Shown: in pieces, positions 29,501 to 39,334 of the stretch
Layout: every line of letters starts with the position of its first letter
How positions within the stretch are numbered: the first letter of the stretch is position 1
Assembly: GCF_010994375.1 (NCBI RefSeq)
Contig: NZ_WHMA01000004.1
Location: forward strand, 1 to 64,000
Direction of reading: 5' to 3'
Source: Halomonas sp. NO4
GTDB taxonomy: Bacteria; Pseudomonadota; Gammaproteobacteria; Pseudomonadales; Halomonadaceae
Length of the DNA: 64,000 nt
Notes under the pieces: generated by a model
Databases searched by the model: none
The model's input: the letters and a program-made list of their open reading frames with translations, nothing else
Told to the model about the DNA's origin: nothing
Made by a program: the position numbers and the translations under genes

Positions 29501-29571
29501 GCCAGCAGGGCCGCCAGCAGCAGCAGGGTGGTGCGCGAGCGCGACAGCGCCGCCTCGATCAGGGTGCGCAT
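26509..29571 (-). CDS. RND-family efflux pump inner-membrane subunit
   Basis: The 1020-residue protein has the RND layout of 12 transmembrane helices with two large periplasmic loops (about 35-330 and 560-860). Helix 4 carries GLLVDGAIVVSELADRH, with one of the two AcrB Asp residues replaced by Gly, as in several non-AcrB efflux RND branches; the helix 10/11 region (GIIALAGIVVNNNIVLIDTYNQLRREG) is conserved. It would form a proton-driven trimeric pump with the adaptor encoded just upstream. An outer-membrane TolC-type gene is absent here, so a remote one must be used. Substrates are unknown. Confidence 0.93.
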   Translation of the reverse strand: MRTLIEAALSRSRTTLLLLAALLAAGIAAWQVVPKEANPDVAIPMIYVSLALEGVSPEDGERLLVRPMEQELRTIEGVRKMTSQASQGHASVTLEFDAGFDPRRALADVREKVDIANADLPAEAEEPRVIEVNVGLFPVLSLGISGPLAESERLAVARRLQDAIEGIPEVLEVEIGGEREELLEVVVDPLVLESYGVDFQTLFNLVTRNNRLVAAGSLDTAGGRAPVKVPGLIESIEDVLDMPVKVDGDRVVTFGDVAWIRPTFKDPDGFARIDGEPALVLEIAKRAGANLIATVASVREVLEAAGPRLPERLSLTTIMDQSEMVEQMLSELLNNVITAVVLVLVVILAAMGVRAALMVGLTIPGAFLTGILLIWAIGYTLNIVVLFALILVAGLLVDGAIVVSELADRHLREGQAPRAAWINAAHRMSWPVIASTATTLAVFVPLLFWPGVVGEFMKYLPATVILCLLASLAMALIFLPTLGGLLTRAVAVPTSPQALVTAGGRIYRAVLARLLAHPWLTLCLALLLMAVIYTAYARFNHGVEFFPEVEPDTAQVVVRARGDHSAAEKDAVVRRVEARLAGMSEVEALYARSYAVPNEQLGSDVIGTVQFQLIDWHRRRPAQRIMDEMAARTADLPGVVLEFREQEMGPGAGKPIQLEVSAAEEARILAVVDALRAEMARLGGFRDIEDNRSLPGVEWRLNVDREAAARLGADVAAVGSAVQLVTTGLQVASYRPERARDEVDIRVRLPEQWRSLDQLGRLTLNTARGQVPIAHFADLEPAPKVGTLQRIDGRRAITLSADVAAGYQVDERLTALLEAAGSPPEGVTVEVAGEQEEQQQAARFLTSAFLVAIGLMALILVTQFNSLYQAALVLSAIVFSTAGVLLGLLVNGQPFGIVMVGMGIIALAGIVVNNNIVLIDTYNQLRREGMAPREAALEAGGLRLRPVLLTAVTTVLGLTPMVLGVNVNLLEPSLGLGAPSTQWWTQLSSAIAGGLTFATGLTLLLTPCLLVLGVGRVESR

Positions 29572-29573
29572 GC

Positions 29574-30665
29574 TCAGCGGGCTCCCGCGCCGTTGCCGTC
29601 AGCAGCCACGGCCTCGACCCGCTCCCCCGCGGCGACGAAGCCGCCGCCCAGGGTGATCAGGCGCACCCGCTCGGGCAGCCCGGCGACCCGCGCCGCCTCG
29701 GCGCCGGCATCCACCAGGGTGACGCGCGTGACCACCACCCGGTCGGCGGAGTCGAGGTGCTTGACCGCCAGCGCGCCGCTGTCGTCGAGCACCAGCAGGG
29801 CCAGCGAGAGGCGGTGCACCGCGCGCGCCTCGCGGGTGATCGCCAGGGAGGCGCTGGCCCCGGCCAGGCGCCGCCGTTCGGGGTTGTCGAGGGTCGCCTC
29901 GACGTGGAAGGTGCGGGTGGCCGAATCGGCACGGCGCGCCACGTGGGTCAGCTCGCCGCTCAGGCGCGAGCCGTCGAGCAGGGTCGCCTCCACCGCGAGC
30001 CCCGGGGCGAGGTCCAGCGCCTCGCGCTGGGCGATCCAGGCGCTGGCGGTCAGCTGGCGGTCGTCCACCAGACGCCCGAAGGTCTCGCCCGGCTGCAGCA
30101 CCTCGCCACGCTCCACGTCGAGGCGGTCGAACACCCCGGCGAAGGGGGCGGCCGGGCGCGTCTGGTCGAGCGCCTCGCCGAGTTCGGCCAGCTCGGCCGC
30201 CCCTGCGCTGACCTCGGCCCGCCGGCGCAGCAGTTCGGGCTGCGAGATCAGCTCGCGACGCCGCAGCTCTTCCGCGCCGGCGAGCTCGGCACGGGCCCGG
30301 GCGAGCGCGTCCTCGGCCTGGGCCAGGCGCGCCTCCAGGGCCTCCGGGGCAAGGCGCAGCAGCGTCTCGCCCTCGGCCACGTCGGCTCCCTGGGCCACCG
30401 GCAGCGCGGCGACGCGCCCGGCGCGCTGCACGCGCAGCGCCAGTTCCTGCACCGGCTCGAGCTGGCCCTGGGCGATCAGGCGCGGGGCATAGGCCTCGGC
30501 CTCGCTGAGGCGGTACTCGACCCGGGTCGGGGTCGTCCCCTCGCCCTCCTCTGCCGGCGGCGGGGCACGCTGGAAGCGCTGCAGGTCGCCGAAGGCGAGC
30601 CACAGCAGCAGCCCCAGCAGCAGCGCGACAGCCAGCAGGTAGGAGCTCGGGGGGCGGCGTGGCAT
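29574..30665 (-). CDS. RND efflux periplasmic adaptor (membrane fusion protein)
   Basis: The 363-residue protein has an N-terminal membrane anchor (about residues 8-25), a lipoyl half-motif pair, an alpha-hairpin (coiled coil about 95-170, rich in Ala, Arg and Glu), and beta-barrel and membrane-proximal domains (APGLAVEATLLDGSRLSGELTHVARRADSATRTFHVEATLDN). It bridges the RND pump to an outer-membrane channel. AAGGAA lies six bases before the ATG at 30665. The stop is 2 bp before the RND start, so the two genes form an operon. Confidence 0.92.
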   Translation of the reverse strand: MPRRPPSSYLLAVALLLGLLLWLAFGDLQRFQRAPPPAEEGEGTTPTRVEYRLSEAEAYAPRLIAQGQLEPVQELALRVQRAGRVAALPVAQGADVAEGETLLRLAPEALEARLAQAEDALARARAELAGAEELRRRELISQPELLRRRAEVSAGAAELAELGEALDQTRPAAPFAGVFDRLDVERGEVLQPGETFGRLVDDRQLTASAWIAQREALDLAPGLAVEATLLDGSRLSGELTHVARRADSATRTFHVEATLDNPERRRLAGASASLAITREARAVHRLSLALLVLDDSGALAVKHLDSADRVVVTRVTLVDAGAEAARVAGLPERVRLITLGGGFVAAGERVEAVAADGNGAGAR

Positions 30666-30714
30666 GGACGGTTCCTTGTCTTCACCATAGGGCGGCGTGG
30701 GCGTGGCGCGTCGG

Positions 30715-31563
30715 TCAGGGAGGCCGGCGCTCGACATGCCGATCCAGAAAGGCCGCGATGCCGGCGGAGTAGTCCGGTTCGCTGTCGAGATAGCCGGTGT
30801 TGTGGCCGCCGTGGATGACCAGCAGTTCCTTGGGCTCGCAAGCGGCCGCGAAGACGGCCTCGCCCTCGCTGAAGGGGATGATCTCGTCGTCCCGGCTGTG
30901 GATCACCAGCAGCGGCATCAAGCGCTGGGTCACGTACGTCTCGACATCGTAATCGAAACGCGACAGCCAGCGAACCGGCAGAAAGGGATAGAGCCGCTGG
31001 CCGAGCTTGGGCACCGAGCGAAACGCCGACTCCAGAATCAGCGCCCCCGGCGTCGCCTCCGGCTCCAGCGCCGCGGCCAGCTCGGCGGCCACGCCGGCCC
31101 CCAGCGAGCGCCCGAAGAGCACGATCTCGCCGGGGGCGAGACCGCGCTCCTCGATCAGCCAGCGCCACGCCGCCCGGGCATCGCGCGCGGTGCCGGCCTC
31201 CGAGGGGCGCCCCTCGCTCTCCCCGTAGCCGCGATAGTCGACGATGAGCACGGAAAGTCCCAGCCGGTGGAACTGGCGGATCGATGCCAGGCGATGGGAG
31301 ATGTTGCCGGCATTGCCGTGAAAGAAAAGCAGCGTGGCGCGCGCCCGTTCGGCCGGCACCCACCAGCCGTCCAGGGTGAGGTCGTCGCGGGTGCGCAGCG
31401 TCACCGGCTCCCAGTCGAGGCCGATGTCCGTGGGAGTGCCGACCGGCTCGCGCCCCACGTGAGGCAGGTAGAGCAAGCGCGCCTGGAAGGCCCAGGCCAG
31501 CAGCACGACCAGGCAGTAGACGGCCAGGAGGCCGAGGCCGGTCCTGAGTATTACCCCCATCAT
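30715..31563 (-). CDS. membrane-anchored alpha/beta hydrolase, BEM46/YfhR-like
   Basis: The 282-residue protein has an N-terminal membrane helix (LGLLAVYCLVVLLAWAF) followed by an alpha/beta hydrolase domain. The oxyanion motif is FFHGNAGN, the nucleophile elbow is GRSLGAG, and the acid and base lie in HSRDDEIIPF and HGGHNTGYL. This organisation matches the BEM46/ABHD13-like family of membrane-tethered serine hydrolases with unknown physiological substrates. Two ATGs occur in tandem at 31563 and 31560, preceded by GAGAGG. It is 49 bp upstream of the efflux adaptor gene and may be cotranscribed. Confidence 0.85.
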   Translation of the reverse strand: MMGVILRTGLGLLAVYCLVVLLAWAFQARLLYLPHVGREPVGTPTDIGLDWEPVTLRTRDDLTLDGWWVPAERARATLLFFHGNAGNISHRLASIRQFHRLGLSVLIVDYRGYGESEGRPSEAGTARDARAAWRWLIEERGLAPGEIVLFGRSLGAGVAAELAAALEPEATPGALILESAFRSVPKLGQRLYPFLPVRWLSRFDYDVETYVTQRLMPLLVIHSRDDEIIPFSEGEAVFAAACEPKELLVIHGGHNTGYLDSEPDYSAGIAAFLDRHVERRPP

Positions 31564-31633
31564 TCGCCTCTCGACGGTGCTATGCCGACCTCCCCCTGCC
31601 CTGGTGAGCCGCGCCTGGCCTGTACCCGTTCCG

Positions 31634-33418
31634 CTATCCCAGTGTAGAACGCCCGCCCGGTCTGTCCGGCCCTGGCTCGGCAGCGCGTTCCACCGGCTGC
31701 GGCTCCTCCCCCTCGGGGCGGTCGAACACGACGCGATTGCGCCCCGCGCGCTTGCCACGGTACAGCGCCCGGTCGGCCCGCCCGAGCAGCGACTCGGGAG
31801 GCTCGCCGGGCTGCCGGCAGGCCACCCCGAGGGTCGCCGTCAGGTAGACCAGGCCGCCGTCCTCCAGCCGCAGCGGGCGCCGCACCAGCCCGGCACGGAA
31901 CCGCTCGGCGATCTCCACCGCCCGCGCCTCGTCGTGCCCGGGCAGCACCAGCACGAACTCCTCGCCGCCGTAACGACACACCGGGTCCTCGTGGCGCACC
32001 GCCTCGCGCAGGACCGCAGCCAGGTGCTGAAGGGCACGGTCCCCCTCCAGGTGGCCACAGCGGTCGTTGAACTGCTTGAAGTGGTCGATGTCGAGCAGCA
32101 CCAGGCTCAGTAGCGCGGCCTCACCCGCCACGGGTTTCGCCGCGGCCGCCAGGTATTCGTCCAGGAAGCGGCGGTTGCCCAGACCGGTGAGTCCATCGGT
32201 GTAGCTCATGCCCTTCAGGCGGGCCTGCTCGTCGAGTAGGCTCTGGCGCTCGCGGTGCAGCAGGCTGATGCGATCCGCCAGGGCCAGCGAGAGCAGGGTC
32301 ACCTCGATGGCCGAGCCGAGCTGGAAGCCGTAGTAGGTGAGGAAGTGGTGAGGCAGCCACCCGTAGGTGGCAAGGATGAAGGCCGCGGCGCCGGCCACCA
32401 GCGCCGCCCAGGCGAGCAGCAGCCAGCGCGCCGGCCGGAAGCGGCGGCGCAGGGCACGAATAGCGGCGACCAGGAAGAGCAGGAGCACCGCCGCCCCGAA
32501 CACCGAAAAGAAGATCACCGTGGGGTGGCCGGGGTGAGTCCAGGCCAGGGCGATGCCCACCGCGGCGAACCAACCCACGGCGCGCAGCCAGCGACCGACC
32601 ACCGGGTCCTCGCGATGCATCAGCAGGAAACGTCGGCAGAACTGCAAGGCACTGGTCGAGCCGATCGCCAGGGCGGTGAACATCAGCGCCTCGTTGGTGG
32701 CGATGGGCAGCGACGGCCACACCTCGTGCAGCAGCCCCTTCTGGCCAACGAAGTAGCCGGCGGCGCCGAGCACGAAGCCCAGGTACCAGAAGTAGCTGGC
32801 ATCACGCAGGCTGAGCAGCAGCACGCTGTTGTAGAGCACCAGCCCCAGCACCAGGCCGAGGTAGAGCCCCTGGCCCAGGGTGAAGGCGCGCCAGTCCCGC
32901 GCCAGGGCCTGTGGCGACTGGTCCTTGAGCGCGAAGCGCAGCGACTGGGTGGAGTCGATCTTGAGCAGGTAGCGGCCGGGCGTCTCGACGCGGTAGATCG
33001 GCCGCCAGGCCGGGCGTCGCTCGCCGGTGAGGGTTTCCATGACGGAACGCGCCACCGGCTGCCAGGCCCCCTCGCGGAGGTGGTACAGGGCGACCTCGTG
33101 CAGCAGCGGGTTGTCGAGATGCAGCAGGCGTGGGCCGTCATAGGGCGCCAGGGTCACCGCCAGCCACACCGGCGCATCGACGATCCCCAGGCTGTGGCGC
33201 TCGACGGCCGGCAGCGCACGCCCCGCCAGGGTGTCCCAGGGTGCCGTCGGGGGCGCCTCGCCGGCATGCTCCAGCAGCCGCAGGTGCTGGGGCGCCTGGT
33301 TTTGGGCCTCGACCGCCGTCGCCAGCCCGAGCAGCACCAGCCAGCCCAGCAGCCGCGACAGATGCCGGATACGCCCTCGCCCGTCTTGCCACCGCCTTCC
33401 TGGCCCGCTGCCCCCCAT
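31634..33418 (-). CDS. 7TMR-DISM diguanylate cyclase
   Basis: The ~594-residue protein has a signal peptide (about 18-38), a periplasmic 7TMR-DISM extracellular domain type 2 (about 45-180), seven transmembrane helices (about 195-400) and a cytoplasmic GGDEF domain (about 420-580). The active-site motif is GGEEF, preceded at the right spacing by an RxxD inhibitory site (RHED), and YTDGLTGLGNRR is intact, so it should make cyclic-di-GMP in response to an external, possibly carbohydrate-like, cue. ATGs at 33448 and 33418 are in frame; AGGGA favours the latter. An apparent further upstream extension is antisense to ftsH and is not coding. Confidence 0.9.
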   Translation of the reverse strand: MGGSGPGRRWQDGRGRIRHLSRLLGWLVLLGLATAVEAQNQAPQHLRLLEHAGEAPPTAPWDTLAGRALPAVERHSLGIVDAPVWLAVTLAPYDGPRLLHLDNPLLHEVALYHLREGAWQPVARSVMETLTGERRPAWRPIYRVETPGRYLLKIDSTQSLRFALKDQSPQALARDWRAFTLGQGLYLGLVLGLVLYNSVLLLSLRDASYFWYLGFVLGAAGYFVGQKGLLHEVWPSLPIATNEALMFTALAIGSTSALQFCRRFLLMHREDPVVGRWLRAVGWFAAVGIALAWTHPGHPTVIFFSVFGAAVLLLFLVAAIRALRRRFRPARWLLLAWAALVAGAAAFILATYGWLPHHFLTYYGFQLGSAIEVTLLSLALADRISLLHRERQSLLDEQARLKGMSYTDGLTGLGNRRFLDEYLAAAAKPVAGEAALLSLVLLDIDHFKQFNDRCGHLEGDRALQHLAAVLREAVRHEDPVCRYGGEEFVLVLPGHDEARAVEIAERFRAGLVRRPLRLEDGGLVYLTATLGVACRQPGEPPESLLGRADRALYRGKRAGRNRVVFDRPEGEEPQPVERAAEPGPDRPGGRSTLG

Positions 33419-33510
33419 GTGCCCGTCCCTGCTGGTAGTTCGCCCCATCGCCCGGTCGTCTAGTTTGCCTGGCCCAGGCCGCGGGGCAAAGCCGACTTGG
33501 GGCCTTGAAC

Positions 33511-35454
<1,944 letters not shown>

Positions 35455-35543
35455 GTCGGGCTCGGCTCGCAAGGGTGTGCTTCAGAACATGACGATGCCG
35501 CGGACGCATTGCAAGGATGGCCCCGGCCGCGCCCGCTGGCCCA

Positions 35544-37529
35544 TCACCGCTCGGCGGCCTCGCCAACGGCGTTGCCACGGTACTCCATGCGCGACCACAG
35601 CGGCCCCTCCAGGCCGTCGCAGCCCTGCTCGCGCAGGTAGTCGGCCTGGGCGCGGGTGGCCACCCCACCGGCGGTGACACTGATGCCGAGCTGGTGGGCC
35701 ATCATCACCACCGAGCGGATGATGGCCTGGTGGTGGGCGTTCTCGAGGCAGCCGTCGACGAACGCGCCCGAGAACTTGATAGTGTCCACCGGGAAACGCC
35801 CCAGGTGGCCGAGAATCGAACGGCCGCTGCCGAACTCGTCGACGGTGAGGTGCACGCCCAGCGCCTTGAGCCGCACCAGGGTCGCTTCCGCCCGTACCGG
35901 GGCCTGCATCAGGGCGCTTTCGGTGAGCTCGAGTTCAAGCATCGTACCCGGCAGGCCGCTGCTCGCCAGGGCAGCGGCGACACGCTCGACGAACGCCCCG
36001 CCCAGCAGGTCGGCGCTGGTGATCTGCACCGCCACGCGCAGCTCGACCCCCGCCTCAATCCACGCCTGGGCGTGTTCGCAGGCGCCGTCGAGCACCCACT
36101 GGCCGATCGCCTCCACCTGGTTGGCCTCCTCGATGGCTGCCATCCACTGCTCCGGCTCCATCACCCCGAAACGCGCCGAGTACCAGCGCGGCTGGGCGGA
36201 GACCGCCACCACCTGGCCGCTGCGCGCGCCGAGCCGGGGCCGGAAATAGAGCGCCAGCTCGCCGCGCGGCAGCGCCTCACTCAGCGCCGTGCGCAGCGCC
36301 AGGCGATCGGGCTCGTCACCGATCAGCTCCGCAGAAAAGAGATGATGACGCCGCCGGCCCAGGCTCTGGGCATGGCGGCGGGCGAGGTTGGCGGAGCGCA
36401 TCAGCTCGGCCACCGTACGCCCGTGATCGGGAGAGAGGCTGATGCCCACGCAACAGCCGGCGGCAATGGTCTGGCCCTCCACCTCGACGGGCTCGCTGAC
36501 CCGGGCGATCAGCCGTTCGACCCGGGCCACCACCGCGTCGGGCTCCGCCACGCCGGCGAGCACCGCCATCATCTCGTCGCTGCCCAGGCGGCTGACCACC
36601 TCACTGTCCGCGAGGCAATGGCGGATTCGCTGAGCGGTCTGGCGGAGGAAGTCGTCGCCGGTTTCCAGCCCCAGGGAGTCGTTGATCGCCTTGAGCTGGT
36701 CGATGTCGATATGCAGCACGGCGATGCGCCCGCTGCCCTCGCCCGCCTCGGCGAGCAGCTCCGCCAGCCGCTGCTGGGCATACTGCCGGGTGGTAAGGCC
36801 CGTGAGGTCGTCATGTCGCGCCTGCTCGGCCAGCTCGCCCAGCATCTCGCTGCACAGCCCCTGTACCGCGGTCAGGGTCTGCTCCACCCCCTGGCGCTCG
36901 GCAAGCTCCTGGCGCAGGTGGGCCACCTCCCGCTGCAGCCGGGTGACCTCGCGCAGTTGGTCGTGCGGCGCCAGGCCGCAAAACTCCCCGGCGGGCAGCA
37001 CCCGGGAGTGGTGGTCGCAGACGGCGGCGAAGGCGTCGTGACCCTCGGGCTCGCGAAAGTGCTCCAGCGCATAGCCGCACAGCAAGGTCAGCGGCAGTCG
37101 CCGGCAGGCCGCGTGCCACAGGCTTTCCAGGTAGACGGCCGCCCGCGACTGGCCGCGCGCGCACAGCACGTCGACCAGTTCGCCAAAGGCGCGAGTCGGC
37201 TGCGCCCCGGCCGACTCGACCTCGGCCAGCACGTGGCGATTGAAGCGCGCCTCGTCGGGCATGTCGCCGTCCATGATGGCCTCGAGCAGCGACTCGGCGT
37301 CGCGCACCACCAGCTGGCCGCTGGCCTCGGCGGCCGCCGTGTCCAGACCCCAGGCCTCGAGACGCGCCAGTACGGCGCGGCGACGCGGCGGCGTCAGCAG
37401 CATCAGTAGCCGCTCGCCGGCGCTGACCCCGGCGGTCAAAAAGCTGGCCACCCGATCCGCCAGGGTGGCCTCGTCCTCGTAGAACTGCGCGACATGATCA
37501 TGGAGCTGGCATGGCGTGGCGACGTGCAT
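35544..37529 (-). CDS. MEDS-GGDEF-EAL protein with degenerate active sites
   Basis: The 661-residue soluble protein starts with a MEDS/DcmR-type sensory domain (about 5-175: HVAQFYEDEATLADRVASFLTAGVSAGERLLML), followed by a short coiled coil, a GGDEF-like domain (about 235-390) and an EAL-like domain (about 405-650). GGDEF is changed to GSDEM. In the EAL part the EAL-type LRW loop is SAQPRW, the DDFGTG loop is DEFGSG, the catalytic KIDRSFV Lys/Asp region is IKFSGAFV, and AEGVE is AGGVA. Catalysis is therefore unlikely, and a c-di-GMP-sensing or protein-binding role is more probable. AGGAGA precedes the ATG; an AT-rich promoter-like region lies at 37600-37640. Confidence 0.88.
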   Translation of the reverse strand: MHVATPCQLHDHVAQFYEDEATLADRVASFLTAGVSAGERLLMLLTPPRRRAVLARLEAWGLDTAAAEASGQLVVRDAESLLEAIMDGDMPDEARFNRHVLAEVESAGAQPTRAFGELVDVLCARGQSRAAVYLESLWHAACRRLPLTLLCGYALEHFREPEGHDAFAAVCDHHSRVLPAGEFCGLAPHDQLREVTRLQREVAHLRQELAERQGVEQTLTAVQGLCSEMLGELAEQARHDDLTGLTTRQYAQQRLAELLAEAGEGSGRIAVLHIDIDQLKAINDSLGLETGDDFLRQTAQRIRHCLADSEVVSRLGSDEMMAVLAGVAEPDAVVARVERLIARVSEPVEVEGQTIAAGCCVGISLSPDHGRTVAELMRSANLARRHAQSLGRRRHHLFSAELIGDEPDRLALRTALSEALPRGELALYFRPRLGARSGQVVAVSAQPRWYSARFGVMEPEQWMAAIEEANQVEAIGQWVLDGACEHAQAWIEAGVELRVAVQITSADLLGGAFVERVAAALASSGLPGTMLELELTESALMQAPVRAEATLVRLKALGVHLTVDEFGSGRSILGHLGRFPVDTIKFSGAFVDGCLENAHHQAIIRSVVMMAHQLGISVTAGGVATRAQADYLREQGCDGLEGPLWSRMEYRGNAVGEAAER

Positions 37530-37691
37530 GTCTGAGTCTTCTCCTGGCTCGCGTGTACTGCTGGCAAGTCGCCCGCCACCTCGGCGCCCAGAGAAGCGAC
37601 CTGCTACTTATTAGTTATTATTTATATGCAGTTTTCACGATACATTGACGGCTCCCGCGGACTTTTGGGATAGCACGCGCCCCCGTTGACG

Positions 37692-38297
37692 TCAAAGCTG
37701 AGTTAAGGAAAGCTGCACGGCGATACCCGCCAGCATCACGCCGATGGTGGCGTCGATGGCCCGCCAGGCCAGGGGCCGGGAGAGCCACGGCGAGAGCGCC
37801 GCGCCGCCCCAGGCGAGCAGGCTGAACCACACCACCGAGGCGCTTCCGGCCCCCGCCAGAAACACCCCCGCGCTCTCCTGCTGGGCGCCCACCGCGGGAA
37901 TGAGCAGCAACGTATCCAGGTAGACCTGGGGATTGAGCACGGTCACCGCCAGGGTGGCCAGCAGCACTCGGCGGCGCGAGCGGCCTTCCACCCCGGCGGC
38001 CTCGAGCCGCCCGCGCCCGGTGGCGGCGCGATACAGCGCCTGGCCGGCCAGCCAGGCGAGAAAGCCGACCCCTAGCCAGAGCAGCACCTCCATGGCGGCG
38101 GGCAGGGTGAGCAGCACCGCGCTGACCCCGAACATCCCCGCAGCCAGCAGCAGCACGTCGCTGCCCATGCACAGCCCGGCGGACCACCAGTGATGCTGGC
38201 GCCGCACCGCCTGGCCCAGTACATAAGCGTTCTGGGCGCCAATGGCGACAATGATGCCGCCGCTGACGAGAAAACCGGTGACATAGCTCTCCAGCAT
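37692..38297 (-). CDS. argO: LysE/ArgO-family basic amino acid exporter
   Basis: The 201-residue membrane protein has six predicted helices and the LysE-superfamily N-terminal motif GFLVSGGIIVAIGAQNAYVLGQ. The second half contains TLAVTVLNPQVYLDTLLLIPAVG, typical of ArgO/LysE, which export L-arginine or L-lysine. The divergent neighbour is an ArgP-like LysR regulator, the classical arrangement in which ArgP with arginine activates argO. The start at 38297 gives the normal N-terminus; an upstream in-frame extension is not typical. Confidence 0.92.
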   Translation of the reverse strand: MLESYVTGFLVSGGIIVAIGAQNAYVLGQAVRRQHHWWSAGLCMGSDVLLLAAGMFGVSAVLLTLPAAMEVLLWLGVGFLAWLAGQALYRAATGRGRLEAAGVEGRSRRRVLLATLAVTVLNPQVYLDTLLLIPAVGAQQESAGVFLAGAGSASVVWFSLLAWGGAALSPWLSRPLAWRAIDATIGVMLAGIAVQLSLTQL

Positions 38298-38417
38298 GTG
38301 CCTGCTCCGTGATCCTGGCATGGTGGTCGCCCCTGCAGGGGTCATAAAGAGCAGCCAGCATAGCCAGGCACCGATATACTGAAAAATCATTCTCCTAATA
38401 CCGCATCAGTTTTCCTT
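38298..38417. promoter_or_regulatory. argO-argP divergent control region
   Basis: The 120-bp gap between the divergent exporter and regulator genes is AT-richer than its flanks, especially 38378-38417. In the family, ArgP binds here to control argO. I did not find a convincing LysR T-N11-A box by eye. Confidence 0.5.
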
Positions 38418-39287
38418 ATGCTCGACTACAAACACCTCGAAGCGCTGGCCACGGTGCTGGAGTGCGGCGGCTTCGAGCGGGCCGGAGAGGCCCTGGGGCT
38501 GTCGCAGTCGGCGGTCTCCCAGCGCATCAAGGCGCTGGAGGTGCGCCTCGGCCAGCCGGTGCTGATCCGCCACCCGGCGCTGGCCCCCACCCCGGCGGGG
38601 CAGCGGCTGCTCAACCACCTGCAGCAGGTGCGCCTGCTGGAACGCGACCTCACCGGCAGCCTGCCCACCCTGGCCACGGCAGCCCCGCGGCTGCGCATCG
38701 CCCTCAACGCCGACAGCCTGGCGACCTGGTGGGCTGCCACCATCGGCGATTACTGCCGGGCGGAGGGGGTGCTGCTCGACCTGGTGGTGGAGGACCAGGA
38801 CGTGGGCCTCAAGCGCCTGCGTGACGGCGAGGTGGCCGCCTGCCTGTGCGCCAGCTCCCAGCCCATTGCCGGGGCGCGCTGCGTGGCCCTGGGGCAGATG
38901 ACCTACCTGCCGCTCGCCACCCCCGCCTACATCGCCCGCCACTTCCCCGACGGCCCGGGTGACGCCGCCTTCCGACAGGCCCCGGCCATCGTCTACGGCC
39001 CCAACGACCAGCTGCAGCATCGCTTTCTCGCCCGCTGCGGCTACCACGGTCCCTTTCCCTACCACCTCTGCCCCTCCTCGGAGGGGTTCGTGCGCCTGGC
39101 GAGCGCCGGGCTGGGCTACGGCATGATTCCGCGCCTGCAGGCCACGGCTGAACTGGCCAGCGGCGAGTTGGCCAGCGTCGCCCCCGGCCAGGGGCTGGAG
39201 GTACCGCTCTACTGGCACTTCTGGCGCCACAGTGGCAACCTGCTGGCCGGACTCACGGCACGCCTGGAGGCGGTGGAACTGGCCTGA
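38418..39287 (+). CDS. argP: ArgP-type LysR family transcriptional regulator
   Basis: The 289-residue LysR-type regulator has an N-terminal winged helix-turn-helix (YKHLEALATVLECGGFERAGEALGLSQSAVSQRIKALE) and an effector domain. The sequence PAPTPAGQRLLNHLQQVRLLERDL-like region and APRLRIALNADSLATWW match the ArgP/IciA branch, which binds lysine and arginine. No strong ribosome-binding site precedes the ATG. It lies divergent to argO. Confidence 0.92.
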   Translation: MLDYKHLEALATVLECGGFERAGEALGLSQSAVSQRIKALEVRLGQPVLIRHPALAPTPAGQRLLNHLQQVRLLERDLTGSLPTLATAAPRLRIALNADSLATWWAATIGDYCRAEGVLLDLVVEDQDVGLKRLRDGEVAACLCASSQPIAGARCVALGQMTYLPLATPAYIARHFPDGPGDAAFRQAPAIVYGPNDQLQHRFLARCGYHGPFPYHLCPSSEGFVRLASAGLGYGMIPRLQATAELASGELASVAPGQGLEVPLYWHFWRHSGNLLAGLTARLEAVELA

Positions 39288-39334
39288 GGCCCGTGGCGTC
39301 TACAGGCTCCACAGCCGCCAATCGGGAGATGCCC

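Noticed and set aside
27247..30492. 1081-residue open frame antisense to the RND pump and adaptor
   Set aside because: It is rich in His, Gln, Arg and Gly, has no domain and lies opposite two well-supported genes; a GC-skew shadow.
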